NCBI GenBank assembly: GCA_900752445.1
Contig: CAADVN010000101.1
Coordinates: forward strand, 1 to 8,784
DNA length: 8,784 bases
Reading direction: 5' to 3'
Source: an uncultured Oscillospiraceae bacterium
Lineage (GTDB): Bacteria > Bacillota > Clostridia > Oscillospirales > Oscillospiraceae
In this document: in pieces, positions 1 through 5,710 of the stretch
How the letters are laid out: each line of letters starts with the position of its first letter
Position numbering within the stretch: the first letter of the stretch is position 1
Notes under the pieces: model-generated
What the model was told of the DNA's origin: nothing
Seen by the model: the letters and a program-made list of their open reading frames with translations, nothing else
The model's database searches: none
Translations under genes and position numbers: made by a program

Positions 1-108
1 GGAACCCTCCGATGCCGGCTCGTGGCCCCGCTCGCGCAGCAGAGTCTCCATCGCCTGCGTCTCGTACTGGTTGACCTTGCAGCCGAGTGTGTTTATAATG
101 TATCTCAT
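1..108 (-). CDS. mtaB: tRNA t6A37 methylthiotransferase MtaB, N-terminal 36 residues (partial)
   Basis: Translating the minus strand from the ATG at 108-106 gives 36 residues with no stop before the window edge, containing TLGCKVNQYETQAM. This is the start of the UPF0004 domain of MtaB (B. subtilis YqeV), a radical-SAM enzyme that adds a methylthio group to N6-threonylcarbamoyladenosine at position 37 of tRNAs reading ANN codons. Cys10 in GCKVN is the first of three cysteines expected to hold the auxiliary [4Fe-4S] cluster; MiaB usually reads GCQMN here, which favours MtaB. The radical-SAM CxxxCxxC and TRAM domains lie outside the window. A GAGG at 122-119 lies 10 nt before the start. The gene is divergent from the desulfurase, 26 bp start to start. 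I saw no convincing promoter for it in the opposing gene. Identity is fairly sure despite the short fragment. Confidence 0.85.
   Translation of the reverse strand, partial: MRYIINTLGCKVNQYETQAMETLLRERGHEPASEGS
71..99 (+). promoter_or_regulatory. Sigma-70-type promoter of the desulfurase, inside mtaB
   Basis: TTGACC at 71-76 (5/6 to TTGACA), a 17-bp spacer, and a perfect TATAAT at 94-99. Transcription would start near 106, giving a leader of about 29 nt to the TTG start at 135. The -10 box is the complement of mtaB codons 4-5 (Ile-Ile, ATT ATA), and the -35 box overlaps the codons for the conserved KVN motif. Seen directly; activity is inferred. Confidence 0.75.
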
Positions 109-118
109 ATTCAATATA

Positions 119-127
119 CCTCGAGGG
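119..127. promoter_or_regulatory. Palindromic dual Shine-Dalgarno for divergent genes
   Basis: CCTCGAGG at 119-126 is a perfect palindrome, so GAGG appears on both strands. On the plus strand GAGGG (123-127) sits 7 nt before the TTG start at 135. On the minus strand GAGG (122-119) sits 10 nt before the mtaB ATG at 108. There is no other purine-rich site near either start. Confidence 0.7.
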
Positions 128-134
128 TGATGAT

Positions 135-1265
135 TTGGACATCTATCTTGACAACGCGGCCACTACAAGGGTCTGCCCCGAGGCCGCGGATATGGCATAC
201 AAAGTGATGACGGAGCAGTACGGCAATCCCAGCTCGACCCACGCGCGCGGACGCGAGGCGAAAAAACTGCTCGACAACGCCCGGCGCGAGGTCTCGCTCT
301 GCCTCGGCTGCCAGCCGAAGGAGCTTGTCTTCACCTCCTGCGGCTCCGAGGCCGACAACTGGGCCCTGCTCTCGGGCGCGCACGCCGCCTCGGCAAAGGG
401 CGGGCACGTTATAAGCTCCATGGCAGAGCACGACGCCGTGCGCAAGGCCCTCGACGAGCTCGAGCGCCGCGGCTATGAGGTCACGCGCCTCGCCCCGGAC
501 GAGAGCGGCGCCATACCCGTGCAGGCTGTCCTCGACGCCCTGCGCCCCGACACCGTGCTCGTCTCGCTCATGCTCGTGAACAACGAGACCGGGGCCGTCA
601 CCGACATTGCCGGCGTCGCACGCGCACTCAAGAAGGCCGGCTCGAAGGCCCTGCTCCACTGCGACGCGGTGCAGGGCTTCCTGAAGCTGCCCTTCACCGT
701 GAAGTCCCTCGGCGCGGACATGGTGGCTATCTCCGGCCACAAGATACACGCGCCCAAGGGCATCGGCGCGCTCTATATCCGCTCTGGCCTGCATCTGCGC
801 CCCATCATAGTCGGCGGCTCCCAGGAGGACGGCCGCAGGGCAGGGACGGAGCCCATGCCGAACATCTGTGCCTTCGGCGAGGCCGCGAGGATCGGGCGCG
901 GGCTCATGGCGGAGTCCACACAGCGCATGGCCGAGCTGCGCGCTCACGTCGTCGAGCGCCTGCGCGCCGAGGAGCCGGAGCTCGTCGTCATCGGCGGCGG
1001 CGCGCCGCACATCCTGTGCATATCCCTGCCGGGCTACCGCAGCGAGGTGCTAATGAACTTCCTCGAGGCGCGCGGCATCAGCGTATCGAAAAGCTCCGCC
1101 TGCAAAAAGGGCGGGCGGAGCCATGTGCTTGAGGCCATGGGGCTGCCTGCCCCGGTCATCGACGGCGCGCTCAGGCTGGGCCTCTCGCGCTTTACGACAA
1201 AGGAGGAGCTCGACGCATTCTGCCTCTGCCTTTCAGAGGCGAAGCGGAGCCTGGCCCACAGATAG
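135..1265 (+). CDS. NifS/IscS-like cysteine desulfurase (class V aminotransferase)
   Basis: A 376-residue PLP-dependent enzyme of the NifS/IscS family, expected to take sulfur from cysteine, release alanine, and pass a persulfide to Fe-S assembly or tRNA thiolation in the cytosol. Visible family marks: YLDNAATT at residues 4-11, NPSSTHARGRE at 31-41, His99 stacking on PLP, NNETG at 149-153, D177 and Q180 in HCDAVQG, PLP-binding Lys203 in SGHKIHAPKG, GGSQEDGRRAGTEP at 227-240, and catalytic Cys323 in SSACKKGG. Length is normal. The start is TTG at 135: no in-frame ATG lies nearby, GAGGG precedes it by 7 nt, and the protein begins at the usual MDIYLDNAATT. It is monocistronic, with a promoter inside mtaB and a terminator inside the permease gene. 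In other clostridia, homologues often lie beside thiI; no thiI is present. The family is sure; the exact sulfur acceptor is unknown. Confidence 0.9.
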   Translation: MDIYLDNAATTRVCPEAADMAYKVMTEQYGNPSSTHARGREAKKLLDNARREVSLCLGCQPKELVFTSCGSEADNWALLSGAHAASAKGGHVISSMAEHDAVRKALDELERRGYEVTRLAPDESGAIPVQAVLDALRPDTVLVSLMLVNNETGAVTDIAGVARALKKAGSKALLHCDAVQGFLKLPFTVKSLGADMVAISGHKIHAPKGIGALYIRSGLHLRPIIVGGSQEDGRRAGTEPMPNICAFGEAARIGRGLMAESTQRMAELRAHVVERLRAEEPELVVIGGGAPHILCISLPGYRSEVLMNFLEARGISVSKSSACKKGGRSHVLEAMGLPAPVIDGALRLGLSRFTTKEELDAFCLCLSEAKRSLAHR

Positions 1266-1269
1266 GCCG

Positions 1270-2721
1270 CTATTTCCTGTGCTTTTCATCGTCCGGGGCG
1301 TTGCCGCTCCGGGCGTTTTTATTTATGAGCCTCCTGAGCCGCTCGGCCCTGGCGGCCCCTGCGGCTTTGGCCTCGGCCCTGGACGCGGCCTTTTTGGCGC
1401 GGCGTTCCTCTGCCGTGGGCTCAGGCGGCATCTCGACATTCTCACCGGTCTTCGGGTCTATGTGGTGGAGGTTCTCATAGCTCTCGTAGTCCGTTGGCAG
1501 CCCGCTGCGCCTGAGTTTCCGGCTCGTCAGGCTCTTGACGCCGGTATAGATGACCACGAACACCGGTACGCCCAGAAGCATGCCCATGAAGCCAAAGAAG
1601 CCCCCGCCCACGATGATGGCGAACATTATCCAGAAGCCGTTCACGCCCGTAGAGCTGCCCAGGATCTTCGGGCCAAGGATATTCCCGTCAAACTGCTGTA
1701 GGATGAGGATGAAAAACAGGAAGAGCAGGCACTTCATCGGGTCCACGAGCAGGATGATGAAAGCCGAGGGGAAGGCGCCGATGAATGGGCCGAAGAAGGG
1801 TATGACGTTCGTCACGCCGACGATGACCGAGATGAGCAGGGTATACGGCATCCTCATCAGGCTGCAGCAGATGTAGCAGAGTATGCCTATTATGGCGCTG
1901 TCGAGCAGCTTGCCGGAGATGAAATCCATGAAGGTCTTGTCCGTGAAGCGGACGCCCTCGAGTATCTTCTCCGCCGCCTCTACGGTGAAGATGCAGTAGA
2001 GCACGCGCTTTGCGCCGGTGGCCACGGCCTCCTTGTTGAAGAGGACGTAGAAGGAGACGATGATGCCGACTGCGATATAGTAGATGCCGCGCACGAAGGT
2101 GTAAACGCCAGAGGTGATGCTGCTTATGATATTCGTCATCTGCGGCAGCAGGGTGTTCGTCGCCCACTGGGTCAGCTGGCCCGAGGCGCTGTCGAGCAGC
2201 GAGGTCACGCCGAGCATCAGCTCGGGGTAATCCTCAAAGGTGCGCCTCACCCAGCCCTCTATGGTCTCGAAATAGCTCTGGCTGTTCGAGACGATGCTGT
2301 TGATGCTGGAATATATCTGCGGCAAAATGAGCCAGAGCAGGGCGCTCACGATGCAGATCATGAGCAGCTCGACTATCACGATGGCCAGGGCCCGGCCGAA
2401 GCCGAAGGCCCGCCGGTGGTTGTTTTTGAAAAGCCTGTCACCCAGAGGCTCCGTCAGGTTCCGCTCGAAGAAGACCATGGCCGGGCGCAGCAGGTAGGTG
2501 ATGGCAAAGCCCCAGATGAAGGGCGCGATGACATGTATGAAGGCGGAAAAGCCCTTGGCCACTCCGCTCCAGCGTGAGAGCAGCATGTAAAACACTATGC
2601 TGCAAGCTATGACTGCAAAGGCTGTAAGGCCCCAGTACAGGTACTTTTTGTCTCCTCCGAATCTTTTCATGCCGGCCTTCACTTCCTTTTCAACAGCGCC
2701 CTTATATTTTAACCTCCGCAT
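1270..2721 (-). CDS. AI-2E family transporter (PerM/YdiK-type membrane protein)
   Basis: A 483-residue polytopic membrane protein of the AI-2E/UPF0118 family. Members are putative permeases; some export autoinducer-2 or act in Na+/H+ exchange, but most have no known substrate. Hydrophobic segments lie near residues 28-49, 57-79, 109-134, 209-229, 272-327 (several), 329-345 and 364-395. Signatures are NVIPFFGPFIGAFPSA at 305-320, QQFDGNILGPKILG at 342-355, and GGGFFGFMGMLLGVPV near 372-387. Residues 400-483 form a charged cytoplasmic tail, with a Lys/Arg/Ala-rich, probably helical stretch at 434-467. The start is uncertain: the ATG at 2721 has GGAGG only 3 nt upstream and a TGA in frame just before, whereas the ATG at 2670 (Met18) has GAAGG 5 nt upstream and lies nearer KKYLYWG, where I recall homologues starting. 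It converges on the desulfurase, with 4 bp between stops. Confidence 0.88.
   Translation of the reverse strand: MRRLKYKGAVEKEVKAGMKRFGGDKKYLYWGLTAFAVIACSIVFYMLLSRWSGVAKGFSAFIHVIAPFIWGFAITYLLRPAMVFFERNLTEPLGDRLFKNNHRRAFGFGRALAIVIVELLMICIVSALLWLILPQIYSSINSIVSNSQSYFETIEGWVRRTFEDYPELMLGVTSLLDSASGQLTQWATNTLLPQMTNIISSITSGVYTFVRGIYYIAVGIIVSFYVLFNKEAVATGAKRVLYCIFTVEAAEKILEGVRFTDKTFMDFISGKLLDSAIIGILCYICCSLMRMPYTLLISVIVGVTNVIPFFGPFIGAFPSAFIILLVDPMKCLLFLFFILILQQFDGNILGPKILGSSTGVNGFWIMFAIIVGGGFFGFMGMLLGVPVFVVIYTGVKSLTSRKLRRSGLPTDYESYENLHHIDPKTGENVEMPPEPTAEERRAKKAASRAEAKAAGAARAERLRRLINKNARSGNAPDDEKHRK
1290..1326 (+). terminator. Intrinsic terminator of the desulfurase, inside the permease gene
   Basis: Arms CGTCCGGGGCG (1290-1300) and CGCTCCGGGCG (1305-1315) form an 11-bp stem with two G-U wobbles and a TTGC loop, followed by TTTTTATTTAT. 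It starts 25 nt after the desulfurase stop and lies wholly within the last codons of the minus-strand permease gene. The structure reads as a terminator only in the plus direction. Confidence 0.85.
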
Positions 2722-2817
2722 AAGCCTCCGTCAACCGCTAAAAAGTTATGTAGAGGCCTTTTTTGATACTTATGTCAACTATGAGAAGAATATTCCCCGA
2801 CTTTTTTCGACGAAATG

Positions 2818-2849
2818 TCTGTTGAAAACTCTGTTGAAAATGTTGAAAT
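2818..2849. repeat. Three TGTTGAAA repeats (DnaA-box-like on the minus strand)
   Basis: TCTGTTGAAAA occurs at 2818-2828 and 2830-2840, followed by TGTTGAAAT at 2841-2849. On the minus strand these read TTTTCAACA twice and ATTTCAACA once; TTTTCAACA is two mismatches from the DnaA box TTATCCACA. A closer match, ATATTCACA (one mismatch to TTATNCACA), lies on the plus strand at 2893-2901. The repeats are in the AT-rich gap between the permease and the carboxypeptidase. DnaA binding is only a suggestion. Confidence 0.5.
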
Positions 2850-2895
2850 CTCCTTGTGCAAAGCGCGTTTCGCCCGGTTTCCAGTTCACGGAATA

Positions 2896-2923
2896 TTCAC
2901 AATTTGCGTGCGAAAGGCATAAT
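2896..2923 (+). promoter_or_regulatory. Candidate sigma-70-type promoter for the carboxypeptidase gene
   Basis: TTCACA at 2896-2901 (5/6), a 16-bp spacer, and CATAAT at 2918-2923 (5/6), about 80 nt before the ATG at 3005. A second TTGACA at 2944-2949 has only a weak partner, CATATC at 2968 with an 18-bp spacer. Either could be used. The -35 box overlaps the near-consensus DnaA-like box at 2893-2901. Confidence 0.5.
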
Positions 2924-3004
2924 TTCCTGTCTACCTGTGTCGATTGACATAAGTGGGGACAAGGCGGCATATCTTTTTACAAAAACGGCTTGGAGGTCGC
3001 CCGT

Positions 3005-4162
3005 ATGAAAACTGCATGTGCAAAACTGCTGGCCCTTGTCATCTGCGCGCTGCTGCTGGCAGCGCCCTGTGCCGCGCTGGAGCCCTCTGCGGGGGCCCAG
3101 CCCGAGATAGCCGCGCCCTCGGCGGTGCTGATGGAGCGTGAGACCGGCTCGGTGCTATACTCGAAGGGCGAGACTGACAGACGCCCGCCCGCCTCGGTGA
3201 CGAAGGTCATGACCCTGCTGCTCGTGGCCGAGGCGGTGGATGCCGGCGAGCTGTCGCTCGAGGACATGGTGACGGGCTCGGAGCGCGCGGCCTCGATGGG
3301 CGGCAGCCAGATCTGGCTCGAGGCAGGTGAGCAGCTCTCCGTCTCCGACATGATAAAATGTGTGGCCGTGGTCTCGGCGAACGACTGCGCCGTGGCGCTT
3401 GCGGAGCACCTGTGCGGCACAGAGGCCGCCTTCGTCGAACGCATGAACGAGAGGGCGGAGGAGCTTGGGCTCCAGAATACGCAGTTCACAAACTGTACCG
3501 GCCTGTTTGAGGATACCGCACACTATACCTGCGCTCTGGATATCGCGGCCATGAGCCGCGAGCTGCTCTCGCACGAGTGGATAAAGGACTACACGACCAT
3601 ATGGATGGATTCCATACGCGACGGGGCCTCTGAGCTCACGAATACGAATAAGCTCGTGCGCTATTATGAGGGCTGTACCGGGCTGAAGACTGGCTACACG
3701 TCGACGGCGATGTACTGCCTGTCGGCTTCGGCGGAGCGTGACGGCACGGAGTACATAGCGGTGGTCATGCACGCCGAGAGCATAGACAGCCGCAACGCCG
3801 ACGCCTCGGCACTGCTGGATTACGGTTTTGCCAACTACAGGCTCTGCCCCCTCACAGACGGCGCCACGCTGCCTGAGGTGGCCGTGGAGCTGGGCGAGGC
3901 GGAGTCGGTGGGCACGGTCTGCGACGGCGGCGGGTCGATACTGCTGCGCAGCAGGGACGCCGAGGGCCTGACGCGAAACGTGGAGCTGCCGGAGAGCGTG
4001 GCGGCGCCGGTACAGGCAGGGGACGTGCTGGGAAAGCTCGTCGTCTCGAACGCGTCGGGGCCCGTTGCCGAGGTGCCGCTGCTGGCGGCTGCCTCGGTGG
4101 AGCGCCTGAGCGCTCCCGGCATACTCCTGCGCATGCTGTGTCTCGTGGCTGGAATGCACTGA
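3005..4162 (+). CDS. D-alanyl-D-alanine carboxypeptidase, DacF/PBP5 type (peptidase S11)
   Basis: A 385-residue secreted low-molecular-weight penicillin-binding protein that should trim the terminal D-Ala from peptidoglycan pentapeptides outside the membrane. Residues 1-24 look like a Sec signal peptide (MKTACAK, a Leu/Ala-rich core, then PCAA). The three active-site motifs are intact: SxxK at Ser64-Lys67 in PASVTK, SxN at 124-126 in SANDCA, and KTG at 228-230 in GLKTGYTSTA. After about residue 265 comes a beta-rich PBP5-like C-terminal domain, and the last 16 residues (APGILLRMLCLVAGMH) could form a short amphipathic anchor. ATG 3005 is chosen over an upstream TTG at 2990 because GGAGG at 2992-2996 lies 8 nt before it and the signal peptide then begins correctly. 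It is divergent from the permease. No clear terminator follows. The dacF name is by similarity only. Confidence 0.92.
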   Translation: MKTACAKLLALVICALLLAAPCAALEPSAGAQPEIAAPSAVLMERETGSVLYSKGETDRRPPASVTKVMTLLLVAEAVDAGELSLEDMVTGSERAASMGGSQIWLEAGEQLSVSDMIKCVAVVSANDCAVALAEHLCGTEAAFVERMNERAEELGLQNTQFTNCTGLFEDTAHYTCALDIAAMSRELLSHEWIKDYTTIWMDSIRDGASELTNTNKLVRYYEGCTGLKTGYTSTAMYCLSASAERDGTEYIAVVMHAESIDSRNADASALLDYGFANYRLCPLTDGATLPEVAVELGEAESVGTVCDGGGSILLRSRDAEGLTRNVELPESVAAPVQAGDVLGKLVVSNASGPVAEVPLLAAASVERLSAPGILLRMLCLVAGMH

Positions 4163-4243
4163 TTCCCCACTTTACCCGACAATATAGGGCAAAACACGAG
4201 TATAATCCCCACTTATACGTCTGACGCCCGGTTTTTTTGGGTC
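4163..4243. other. Short repeats and small inverted repeat after the carboxypeptidase
   Basis: TCCCCACTT occurs at 4164-4172 and 4206-4214. The second copy extends to TCCCCACTTAT (4206-4216) and sits in a small inverted repeat, GTATAA (4200-4205) with TTATAC (4213-4218). The exact reverse complement of this 11-mer is at 2949-2959, upstream of the same gene. A seven-T run (4232-4238) follows GACGCCCGG but has no convincing stem, so I do not call it a terminator. Confidence 0.4.
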
Positions 4244-4271
4244 TTGTAATCTGCAAAAAAAGTAGTATAAT
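4244..4271 (+). promoter_or_regulatory. Promoter of pgi
   Basis: TTGTAA at 4244-4249 (4/6), a 16-bp spacer, and a perfect TATAAT at 4266-4271. Start of transcription near 4278 would leave a leader of about 36 nt before the ATG at 4314. Confidence 0.65.
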
Positions 4272-4313
4272 CTTCCTAAACACGCAAATATATTTATATG
4301 AAGGATGAGGAAG

Positions 4314-5588
4314 ATGATAAAAGTCGATCTGAGCGGCGCAGCCGCATTCTTCGACGCCGCTGGCCCGGACTACGCCGCTGCGGCTGCCGCTCACCGCATG
4401 TTGGCGGAGAAGAGCGGTCCCGGCGCGGAGTTCACGGGCTGGACGGAGCTGCCGATGCGGATAAAGCGCGGCGAGCTCAAGGCCCTGCTTAGCGCCTCGG
4501 CAAAGATACGCTCGAGGTCAAAGGCCCTGGTGGTGGTCGGCATAGGCGGCTCTTACCTGGGCGCCAGGGGCGCCATAGAGCTGCTGCGCCCGCTGCGCAG
4601 GGAGGGAGACCCCAATGTGTTCTTCGTCGGCAACGGGCTGAGCGCGGACTATCTGAACGGGGTCATAGAGCAGCTGGGCGACGATGACTTTGACGTGAAC
4701 GTCATATCCAAGTCGGGCACGACGCTGGAGCCGGCGGTCTCTTTCAGGGTGTTCCGCTCGATGCTGGAGAAGAAGTACGGCGCGGCGGCGAAAAAGCACA
4801 TCTTTGCGACGACGGACTCGGCGCGCGGCGTGCTGCGCTCGATGGCGGACGCCGAGGGCTGGGAGTGCTTCATCGTCCCGGCGGACGTCGGCGGGCGCTA
4901 CAGCGTGCTCTCCGCGGTGGGCCTGCTGCCAATGGCCGTGGCGGGCATAGACATCCAGGCCGTCGTCGACAAGGCCATCGAGACCTTCTCGGCGCTCGAC
5001 CTGAGGAGCCCGGAGAACCCGGTGTGGCAGTACGCGGCGGCGAGGCAGCACCTCTACGGCAGGGGCTACGGCATTGAGCTTCTGGCCTGCTACGAGCCCT
5101 CCTTCAGGTTCATGGCCGAGTGGTGGAAGCAGCTCTACGGCGAGTCCGAGGGCAAGAACGGCATAGGCATCTACCCCGCTTCGCTCGAGTACACGGCGGA
5201 CCTGCACTCCATGGGCCAGTACGTCCAGGACGGGCCGAGGAAGCTGTATGAGACGGTCGTGAGCTTTGAGAAGTCGCTCACGAGCTTCCCCATCCCCTTC
5301 GGCATGGGCGACCCCGACGGGCTCAACTACCTTGCGGGCCGCGACCTGCACGACGTCTGCCGGGTGGCGCGCGACGCAGTGAAGGCGGCGCACATATCCG
5401 GCGGCGTGCCGAACATCGGCGTCACGGTTGACAGGCGCGACGAGGCCGGCTTTGCCGAGCTCGTCTGCTTCTTTGAGCTGGCCTGCGCCATCTCTGGCTA
5501 CATGTCCGGCGTGAACCCCTTCGACCAGCCGGGCGTCGAGGCCTATAAGAAGAACATGTTCAAGATGCTGGGCAAGCCGGGCACCTGA
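4314..5588 (+). CDS. pgi: Glucose-6-phosphate isomerase
   Basis: A 424-residue cytosolic isomerase interconverting glucose 6-phosphate and fructose 6-phosphate, of the shorter bacterial form (about 450 residues in Bacillus against about 550 in E. coli). Motifs in order: GIGGSYLGAR at 76-85, the phosphate-binding SKSGTT at 132-137, GGRYSVLSAVGLLP at 193-206, Glu277 in GESEGK (base for the enediol step), His298 in DLHSMGQYVQDG (ring opening), and Lys412 in QPGVEAYKKNMF. All key residues are present. An ATG at 4305 is also in frame, but AAGG directly abuts it; AAGGA at 4301-4305 is 8 nt from the ATG at 4314, so the later start is preferred. It has its own promoter and is followed by a strong hairpin, so it is probably transcribed alone. 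Confidence 0.96.
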   Translation: MIKVDLSGAAAFFDAAGPDYAAAAAAHRMLAEKSGPGAEFTGWTELPMRIKRGELKALLSASAKIRSRSKALVVVGIGGSYLGARGAIELLRPLRREGDPNVFFVGNGLSADYLNGVIEQLGDDDFDVNVISKSGTTLEPAVSFRVFRSMLEKKYGAAAKKHIFATTDSARGVLRSMADAEGWECFIVPADVGGRYSVLSAVGLLPMAVAGIDIQAVVDKAIETFSALDLRSPENPVWQYAAARQHLYGRGYGIELLACYEPSFRFMAEWWKQLYGESEGKNGIGIYPASLEYTADLHSMGQYVQDGPRKLYETVVSFEKSLTSFPIPFGMGDPDGLNYLAGRDLHDVCRVARDAVKAAHISGGVPNIGVTVDRRDEAGFAELVCFFELACAISGYMSGVNPFDQPGVEAYKKNMFKMLGKPGT

Positions 5589-5636
5589 TATTTAACAAAA
5601 TATAAACTTTGATTTTACCCGTTGAACTCGGGATGA

Positions 5637-5679
5637 AAAAATGGTAAGCTGTATTCAGGAGATACGGCTTGCCATTTTT
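5637..5679 (+). terminator. 18-bp hairpin with T tract after pgi
   Basis: Left arm AAAAATGGTAAGCTGTAT (5637-5654) pairs along its full length with ATACGGCTTGCCATTTTT (5662-5679), with two T-G wobbles. The 7-nt loop is TCAGGAG. The A-tract, stem and T-tract layout is that of an intrinsic terminator and would also work in reverse. It begins 48 nt after the pgi stop. Oddities: the loop carries AGGAG, and the hairpin ends only 31 nt before the next start codon, so a role in the leader of that gene is also possible. Confidence 0.75.
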
Positions 5680-5710
5680 AATGGACAAAAGTAAAGGGAG
5701 TGATTCAAAT

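Larger units (their letters stand above)
2725..2996. repeat. Inverted duplication of a promoter/leader-like sequence flanking the divergent gap
   Basis: Reading outward on each strand, the two sides share the same ordered blocks. Minus side: TTGACATAAGT (2778-2768), AAGGC (2760-2756), CATAACTTTTTA (2750-2739), CGG-TTGA (2736-2730), then GGAGG (2729-2725). Plus side: TTGACATAAGT (2944-2954), AAGGC (2961-2965), CATATCTTTTTA (2968-2979), CGG-TTGG (2986-2993), then GGAGG (2992-2996). The first block is identical over 11 bp and the third matches 11 of 12. Spacers differ by a few bases. The blocks run directly into the ribosome binding sites of the permease and the carboxypeptidase. This is seen directly; an inverted duplication or a shared control element is inference. 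Confidence 0.6.

Noticed and set aside
148..153. TTGACA on the plus strand within the start of the desulfurase
   Set aside because: It lies inside the coding sequence with no -10 at proper spacing and nothing downstream for it to drive.
111..1010. Long open frame (299 codons) on the minus strand opposite the desulfurase
   Set aside because: It is the antisense shadow of a well-supported gene with high GC at third positions. It has low-complexity Arg/Ala/Gly/His composition and no recognisable motif.
1222..1240. Perfect 7-bp inverted repeat GCCTCTG/CAGAGGC near the end of the desulfurase
   Set aside because: No T tract follows on either strand, so it is not an intrinsic terminator; it encodes ordinary protein.
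2597..2947. Plus-strand open frame (116 codons) crossing from the permease gene into the intergenic region
   Set aside because: It starts within the antisense of the permease, has no Shine-Dalgarno site, and codes for no recognisable domain.
4178..4206. A second perfect TATAAT at 4201-4206 upstream of pgi
   Set aside because: No acceptable -35 lies 16-18 bp upstream, and the box is part of a small inverted repeat; the promoter at 4244-4271 is better placed.
4224..4243. GC-rich stretch and seven T after the carboxypeptidase, possible terminator
   Set aside because: The T run lies between the only possible pairing arms rather than after a stem, and the arms pair over about 3-4 bp only.
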